A stretch of 64,000 nucleotides of DNA from Gillisia sp. CAL575 (GTDB lineage: Bacteria; Bacteroidota; Bacteroidia; Flavobacteriales; Flavobacteriaceae): the NCBI RefSeq assembly GCF_000403785.1, contig NZ_APHJ01000026.1, positions 177,904-241,903 of the forward strand. The letters run 5' to 3'. Each line of letters opens with the position of its first letter. Within the stretch, counting starts at the first letter, position 1. The notes beneath the pieces are model-generated. The model was not told the origin of the DNA. It saw only the letters and a program-made list of their open reading frames with translations, and did no database searches. Positions 59,018 to 64,000 of the stretch are shown piece after piece. The translations under genes were made by a program, and so were the position numbers.

Positions 59018-60100
59018 TTATCCTTTATAAAAAGGCAATTTCACTAAGGTAGCAGGGACTGCTTTTTTTCTTATTTGAATATATATCTTATCATTAACCT
59101 TAGCCATTTCGGTAGGGATATAACCCATTCCAATTCCTTTATCCAAAGATGGAGACATCGTTCCAGATGTTACATATCCTATAGCTTTTCCTTCAGCATC
59201 TACTATATTATAACCCTGTCTTGGAATTCCTCTCTCATCCAATTCAAATGCAATCAGTTTTCTTTTAGGACCATCTTCTTTCTGTTTTTTTAATGCTTCA
59301 GCATTTATGAAATCTTTGCTGAACTTAGTGATCCATCCCAGACCTGCTTCAATTGGAGATGTTGTATCATCAATATCATTTCCGTATAAACAATATCCCA
59401 TTTCCAATCTTAAAGTATCTCTTGCTGCCAATCCAATTGGTTTGATGCCAAAATCGGCTCCTGCTTCAAATACATTATTCCAGATAGTTTCTGCATCTTC
59501 ATTTTTGAAATAGATTTCAAAACCCCCACTACCAGTATAACCCGTTGCAGATATAATTACGTTTTTCACCCCTGCAAATTCTGCAACTTCGAAAGTGTAA
59601 AATTTAAGATCTTTTAAATTTACATCGGTTAAAGATTGCATTGCCTCTGCAGCTTTTGGTCCTTGGATAGCAAGTAAAGAATATTCATCTGAAAGATCTT
59701 TCATGGTAGCATCCATGTTATTATGCTGTGCAATCCAGTTCCAATCCTTCTCTATATTAGAAGCATTCACCACCAAGATATATTTCTCTTCATTTATTCT
59801 GTAGATGATAAGGTCATCTACAATACCTCCATCTTCATTAGGCATGCAAGAATACTGTGCCTTTCCATCTATAAGCTTAGAAGCATCGTTAGAACTGATC
59901 TTTTGGATAAGTTCTAGTGCATGCTCTCCAGAGATTAAAAATTCCCCCATATGAGAAACATCAAAAACCCCTACATCTTTACGAACGGTTTCGTGTTCTA
60001 TATTAACGCCTTCATAAGAAACAGGCATATCGAAGCCTGCAAATGGAACCATTTTAGCGTTTAGTGAGTGATGTATATCGTTAAGGGCTATTTTTTTCAT
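59018..60100 (-). CDS. gcvT: Glycine cleavage system aminomethyltransferase (T protein)
   Basis: Transfers the aminomethyl carbon from H protein to tetrahydrofolate, releasing ammonia. The 360-aa protein has [20 protein letters not shown] (residues 16-35), [43 protein letters not shown] and the closing [16 protein letters not shown], all GcvT landmarks. gcvP and gcvH are not in the window. A -7 box is 17 bases upstream of its start; no glycine riboswitch is seen in the short leader. Confidence 0.96.
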   Translation of the reverse strand: MKKIALNDIHHSLNAKMVPFAGFDMPVSYEGVNIEHETVRKDVGVFDVSHMGEFLISGEHALELIQKISSNDASKLIDGKAQYSCMPNEDGGIVDDLIIYRINEEKYILVVNASNIEKDWNWIAQHNNMDATMKDLSDEYSLLAIQGPKAAEAMQSLTDVNLKDLKFYTFEVAEFAGVKNVIISATGYTGSGGFEIYFKNEDAETIWNNVFEAGADFGIKPIGLAARDTLRLEMGYCLYGNDIDDTTSPIEAGLGWITKFSKDFINAEALKKQKEDGPKRKLIAFELDERGIPRQGYNIVDAEGKAIGYVTSGTMSPSLDKGIGMGYIPTEMAKVNDKIYIQIRKKAVPATLVKLPFYKG

Positions 60101-60117
60101 CTCTTTTTGATTTTGCG

Positions 60118-60125
60118 CAAATTTA
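60118..60125 (-). promoter_or_regulatory. -7 box TAAATTTG of gcvT
   Basis: TAAATTTG on the minus strand, 17 bases before the gcvT start codon. No TTG at 19-21 bases. Confidence 0.5.
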
Positions 60126-60208
60126 TTTATTTCAATTTAAATAGTGGTGCAAATAAACATAATTCTTAAGAATCTCTAGCTTATATATTATTGCACAAAG
60201 AGAAATTT

Positions 60209-60216
60209 TATATTTG
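60209..60216 (+). promoter_or_regulatory. -7 box TATATTTG of nnr
   Basis: TATATTTG, 26 bases before the nnr ATG. A TTG at 60191-60193 is 15 bases upstream, shorter than the consensus. Confidence 0.5.
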
Positions 60217-60242
60217 TAAGATTGAGATAAAGAAATTTAAGA

Positions 60243-61775
60243 ATGAAAATATTTGATATAGCACAGCTTGCTGAAGCGGACAGAGTAACCATAGAAAAAC
60301 AAGAAATAAGTTCTGCAGATTTAATGGAGCGAGCATCAACCTTGGTTTTTAACGATATTCACTCCAAATTGAATGGTGCACAGATTCCAATTAAGATCTT
60401 TTGCGGAATAGGGAACAATGGAGGGGATGGATTAGTTATTGGGAGACTTTTATTAGAACACGGTTATCAGGTGATCGTTTATGTGGTTAATTATAGCAAT
60501 AAAAGATCTGAAGATTTTCTCTTGAACTATGACAAGATTAAGGCAGTAAGTAATAATTGGCCGGGAGCTATTAAAGGTGAAGATGATTTTCCTGAAATTT
60601 CTAAAAAGGATTTCATAATAGATGCGATGTTTGGTATTGGACTTAACAGACCTCTAGAAGATTGGGTGGGCAAATTAGTCCAGCATATAAATAGATCTAA
60701 AGCCTTTATAGCTGCTATAGATATGCCTTCTGGAATGTTTGCAGATAAAATTCCAAATGAAAATCGACCTGCTATTAAAGCCAACGTTACTATTACCTTT
60801 CAATCTCCAAAACTTATATTTTTCTTACCTCAAGCAGCAGAATATATTGGTGATATGCAAGTTATAGATATAGGTTTAGATAGAGAATACTTAGCTAAAA
60901 CTCCTGTTAATAAGCAATTAATGAGCAAGCCTGAAGCTCGCTTGCTATATAAACCAAGAACAAATTTTGCACATAAAGGTAATTATGGCCATGCACTTAT
61001 AGTTGGTGGTAGCTATGGAAAAATAGGTAGTATTTCTCTAAGTTCAAAAGCAGCCTTAAGAACAGGAGCCGGAATGGTTACTATCTTTTCTCCAAAATGT
61101 GGATACCAAATTCTGCAAAGCATTGTGCCAGAAGCAATGCTAATTACAGACGAAAATGAAAAAATTCTTAGTAATATACAATTCGAACTTTCTCCAGATG
61201 TAATTTGTTTCGGGATGGGAGCAGGAACCTCTAAGGAAACAATTGCTGCCTTTAAGGTTTTATTGACAAATACTAAAAAACCAATGGTTATTGATGCCGA
61301 TGGTATTAATATTCTTTCAAAAGAAAGAGAGCTATTAAAGGAATTACCAGAAAATTCCGTTTTAACCCCACATCCAGGAGAATTGGAGCGACTTATTGGA
61401 AAATGGAAGGATGATTTTGACAAACTGTATAAGGTTAAAAAATTCAGCAAAGAATATAAGTTAATCGTGGTTATAAAAGGAGCGCATACAATTACTGTAT
61501 TTAATGATGATCTTTATATTAATAATACAGGGAATCCAGGAATGGCAACAGCTGGAAGCGGAGATGTGCTTTCAGGAGTAATTACTTCTCTAATTTCACA
61601 ACAATATGAACCCTTAATAGCTGCTGTTTTCGGAGTTTATTTACATGGAAAAACTGGGGATATCCTGTCTGAAGAAAAGAGTTATGAAGGCTTGATTGCA
61701 GGGGATATTGCAGATAATATGGGTAGGTCTTTTTTAGATTTATTTAAAAAGGAAATACAATCTGAAGGTAATTGA
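60243..61775 (+). CDS. nnr: Bifunctional NAD(P)H-hydrate epimerase / ADP-dependent dehydratase
   Basis: A 510-aa fused enzyme that repairs hydrated NAD(P)H. The N-terminal YjeF-like epimerase domain (about 1-215) has FCGIGNNGGDGLVIGRLL and AIDMPSGM; the C-terminal kinase-like dehydratase domain (about 230-505) has HKGNYGHALIVGGSYGKIGS, LTPHPGELERL, VIKGAHT and the catalytic GNPGMATAGSGDVLSGVI. The fusion order is the usual bacterial one. It is monocistronic. Cytoplasmic. Confidence 0.95.
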   Translation: MKIFDIAQLAEADRVTIEKQEISSADLMERASTLVFNDIHSKLNGAQIPIKIFCGIGNNGGDGLVIGRLLLEHGYQVIVYVVNYSNKRSEDFLLNYDKIKAVSNNWPGAIKGEDDFPEISKKDFIIDAMFGIGLNRPLEDWVGKLVQHINRSKAFIAAIDMPSGMFADKIPNENRPAIKANVTITFQSPKLIFFLPQAAEYIGDMQVIDIGLDREYLAKTPVNKQLMSKPEARLLYKPRTNFAHKGNYGHALIVGGSYGKIGSISLSSKAALRTGAGMVTIFSPKCGYQILQSIVPEAMLITDENEKILSNIQFELSPDVICFGMGAGTSKETIAAFKVLLTNTKKPMVIDADGINILSKERELLKELPENSVLTPHPGELERLIGKWKDDFDKLYKVKKFSKEYKLIVVIKGAHTITVFNDDLYINNTGNPGMATAGSGDVLSGVITSLISQQYEPLIAAVFGVYLHGKTGDILSEEKSYEGLIAGDIADNMGRSFLDLFKKEIQSEGN

Positions 61776-61914
61776 AGAATTTTCAGTTATTTTAGCACTT
61801 GTTTAACTTTTGCAGCAGTTTTAAGTCTGCCATACTTATCCTTAATTACTATTTAAGAATTCTGAAGTACCCTAATGTTATTGACTTTTTTCTTCCTAAA
61901 ATGCCACATTGTTT

Positions 61915-63426
61915 ATGAGTTCATACCACTATATAAGTTCTGCTGTTCTTGACTTACACATTATTCAAGATATTCTTCAAAATAATATGAAACTGGAATT
62001 AAGTGAAGAATCCAGAGTAAATATTGTAAAATCACGTAAATACCTAGACGAAAAGATTAAACAAAGTGATGTTCCTGTTTATGGAATTAACACGGGTTTT
62101 GGCTCTCTTTGTAATGTAAAGATTTCCAATGAGCATTTAACGCAACTTCAGGAAAACTTAGTGATGTCTCACGCATGCGGCACAGGAGCTTTAATAGCTA
62201 AACCTATAATTCGTTTGATGTTATTATTGAAAATTCAATCATTAAGTTATGGGCATAGTGGAATTGCATTGGAAACGGTACAAAGACTGATCGATTTTTA
62301 TAATGAAGATATTTTACCGGTGGTTTACGAGCAAGGTTCGTTAGGAGCGTCTGGGGATCTTGCTCCATTAGCGCATCTATCTTTACCGCTTTTGGGTAAG
62401 GGAGAGGTTTATTATGAAGGTGAGCAATTAGATGCAGCTGTGGTTCTGGAAAAGTTCGACTGGAAGCCGATAAAAATGCAATCTAAGGAAGGTTTAGCTT
62501 TACTAAATGGAACTCAGTTTATGAGTGCTCATGCTGTTTATGCTTTGATAGAATCTTATAGATTATGTTATTTGGCAGATTTAATTGGCGCTATTTCAAT
62601 AGATGCTTTTAATTGTAATCTGTCTCCTTATAATGAGCTTGTGCATATGGTTCGTCCTCATAGGGGACAAGTGAAAACTGCTGAAAGAATTAGAGAATTT
62701 TTAAAGGATAGTGAAATAGCGATGAAGGAAAAGGCGAGTGTGCAGGATCCTTATTCTTTTAGATGTATCCCACAAGTGCATGGAGCTAGTAAAGACACTT
62801 TATCTTTTGTAAGGAAGACAATAAAAACCGAGATCAATTCGGTAACAGATAATCCTAACATTTTTATTGAAGCAGATAAGATCATTTCTGGAGGGAATTT
62901 TCATGGTCAACCATTAGCATTGGCGCTAGATTATATGGCTATTGCAATGGCAGAGATCGGAAATATTTCTGAAAGAAGAATTTATCAGTTAGTTTCAGGA
63001 TTAAGAGATCTCCCAACATTCCTAGTTGAAAATCCAGGATTGAATAGTGGATTTATGATTCCGCAATATACTGCTGCGAGTATTGTGAGTCAGAATAAAC
63101 AATATGCCACACCTGCAAGTATAGATTCTATAGTTTCCTCAAATGGTCAAGAGGATCATGTGAGTATGGGATCTAATGGTGCCACTAAACTTTTAAAAGT
63201 TGTGGATAATATATCTACCATTTTAGCTATAGAATTGTTTAATGCCTCTCAGGCTTTGCATTATAGAGAGCCACAAAAAACATCTCCATTTCTACAAGGA
63301 GTGGTTACAGATTTTAGAAAAGTAGTGCCAATATTATTGGAGGATCAAATAATGTCCACACACATTAAGGCAGCCAAAAACTTTGTAGGTAATTTTAAAA
63401 TTAAACAAGAAGTATTGTTTGATTAA
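61915..63426 (+). CDS. hutH: Histidine ammonia-lyase
   Basis: Deaminates histidine to urocanate, first step of the Hut pathway. The 503-aa protein has YGINTGFGSL (56-65), the MIO-forming A145-S146-G147 in GSLGASGDLAPLAH, NGTQ, SVQDPYS-F-RCIPQ, and GGNFHG near the end, all HutH signatures. The start MSSYHY (ATG 61915) is preferred over a TTG two codons upstream. No hutU, hutI or hutG is in the window. It converges on the next gene with a 4-base overlap. Confidence 0.95.
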   Translation: MSSYHYISSAVLDLHIIQDILQNNMKLELSEESRVNIVKSRKYLDEKIKQSDVPVYGINTGFGSLCNVKISNEHLTQLQENLVMSHACGTGALIAKPIIRLMLLLKIQSLSYGHSGIALETVQRLIDFYNEDILPVVYEQGSLGASGDLAPLAHLSLPLLGKGEVYYEGEQLDAAVVLEKFDWKPIKMQSKEGLALLNGTQFMSAHAVYALIESYRLCYLADLIGAISIDAFNCNLSPYNELVHMVRPHRGQVKTAERIREFLKDSEIAMKEKASVQDPYSFRCIPQVHGASKDTLSFVRKTIKTEINSVTDNPNIFIEADKIISGGNFHGQPLALALDYMAIAMAEIGNISERRIYQLVSGLRDLPTFLVENPGLNSGFMIPQYTAASIVSQNKQYATPASIDSIVSSNGQEDHVSMGSNGATKLLKVVDNISTILAIELFNASQALHYREPQKTSPFLQGVVTDFRKVVPILLEDQIMSTHIKAAKNFVGNFKIKQEVLFD

Positions 63427-63797
63427 ATAAGTTGGTGCTTCATCCAGTTTACTGCTTCATCTAGATTTTCAAAAACTTCAAAAGAACTGCTGTTTCTGAA
63501 AAACTGTTTTTCTATAATACAATTTTGCTTTACTATTGGATTTTTTGAAACTACTGCGATGGCCTTTAGATTAGAAACATTCGCTGATTCTAGATGAATC
63601 ATTGGGTTCACTGAGTAAGAGTTCACTCTATTTGAAATATACCCGTATGGCTGAGTATTAAAATGTTCCCTAGCTAATTCTAATATTTCTTGATTATGCG
63701 GAATATCGAAAAGGATTCCTTCATTCAACTCGGCTATTTGAATATTATCAAAAAAAGTTACCGATCCGAACTGAAGCTCTAGAGCAGATTTTATCAT
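63423..63797 (-). CDS. Conserved small protein of unknown function, SpoIIAA-like
   Basis: A 124-aa soluble protein. Its strand-helix pattern and the segment PYGYISNRVNSYSVNP (about residues 50-65) with FEVFENLDEAVNWM near the C-terminus resemble SpoIIAA/STAS-like proteins in flavobacteria, but similarity is only by layout. It has a complete promoter (63822-63851). Its 3' end overlaps hutH by 4 bases on the opposite strand. Confidence 0.72.
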   Translation of the reverse strand: MIKSALELQFGSVTFFDNIQIAELNEGILFDIPHNQEILELAREHFNTQPYGYISNRVNSYSVNPMIHLESANVSNLKAIAVVSKNPIVKQNCIIEKQFFRNSSSFEVFENLDEAVNWMKHQLI

Positions 63798-63821
63798 AAA
63801 TTGTTAGGGGTATTATGAATT

Positions 63822-63851
63822 CAAATTTAATAATTTAAGTAAGAAAACCAA
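63822..63851 (-). promoter_or_regulatory. Bacteroidota-type promoter of the SpoIIAA-like gene
   Basis: On the minus strand TTG (63849-63851), a 19-base spacer and TAAATTTG (63822-63829), 24 bases before the start codon at 63797. Confidence 0.7.
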
Positions 63852-63966
63852 GGCTTTATAATTTTCAAAGTATTTTTATTTAATCCATTGATATTCAGTA
63901 ATGTTATGTACTAATATTATGCCAACTTTTAGAATATTAAATTTTAAGAGAAATGAAATCATAAAA

Positions 63967-64000
63967 AAACAGCCATTAAATATAAATTAATGGCTGGTTT
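63967..64000. terminator. Probable terminator at the right edge
   Basis: AAACAGCCATTAA (63967-63979) pairs with TTAATGGCTGGTTT (63987-64000) with one bulged G. The gene it serves lies beyond the window or it is shared. Confidence 0.4.

Noticed and set aside
59018..60117. Glycine riboswitch before gcvT.
   Set aside because: The leader between the -7 box and the start is under 20 bases, too short for one.

Overview
The window is an ordinary chromosomal stretch of a low-GC Bacteroidota bacterium, very probably a marine member of the Flavobacteriaceae (Gramella/Christiangramia, Salegentibacter or Gillisia-like; the genus is inference from gene content and gene order). Support comes from TAnnTTTG -7 promoter boxes, some paired with a TTG about 19-20 bases upstream, a type IX secretion C-terminal domain, two TonB-dependent receptors with carboxypeptidase-regulatory N-termini, and Bacteroidota-specific families (DUF4290, DUF5916, DUF6146, START-like, BatA). 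No phage, insertion sequence, CRISPR array or rRNA was seen; the only RNA gene found is an elongator tRNA-Met.

Layout. 0-11 kb: sirtuin deacylase, tRNA-Met, START-like protein, class IV aminotransferase, YqgE, HU, an AAA ATPase-recQ-fmt operon, DUF493, DUF4290-murA and a large conserved protein of unknown function. 11-20 kb: a metallo-beta-lactamase-fold hydrolase, a minus-strand cluster (BatA protein, a dihydroorotase-like protein that has lost its metal ligands, DUF4870, esterase), two paralogous GAF histidine kinases and TIGR02757. 20-29 kb: a LolD-like ATPase, DUF5916, msrA-folE, a TonB receptor preceded by a His/Cys-rich exported protein (probable metal uptake), a DUF6146 lipoprotein and DUF937. 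29-33 kb: serA, serC, LuxC-type acyl-CoA reductase and a divergent dicluster ferredoxin. 33-41 kb: exported proteins, a GNAT enzyme, a His-rich T9SS cargo, a helical exported protein and a second TonB receptor. 40.7-48 kb: ychF and the topoisomerase IV operon parE-(membrane protein)-parC-mscL, with palindromic intergenic repeats on both sides. 48-53 kb: a lipoprotein, an XRE regulator divergent from an M14 carboxypeptidase, then Lrp, DinB, YihY and PfpI proteins. 53-64 kb: aroB, proline dehydrogenase, an acyltransferase, YebC, pterin dehydratase with a decayed flavodoxin-family gene upstream, an epimerase-gcvT pair, nnr, hutH and an unknown protein.

The most striking non-coding signal is the 280-base interval between the XRE regulator and the M14 carboxypeptidase (49042-49328). 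It holds six copies of a 14-base palindrome, TTTAC-N4-GTAAA, three at each gene. One copy lies over the regulator's start codon and others overlap the probable -7 boxes of both divergent promoters. This reads as an autoregulated repressor-operator switch controlling a cytoplasmic zinc peptidase. Other notable points are a MurA with Asp at the fosfomycin-target cysteine position, a metal-site-dead dihydroorotase homologue, a sirtuin with a remodelled zinc site, and a flavodoxin-family pseudogene with two in-frame stops.
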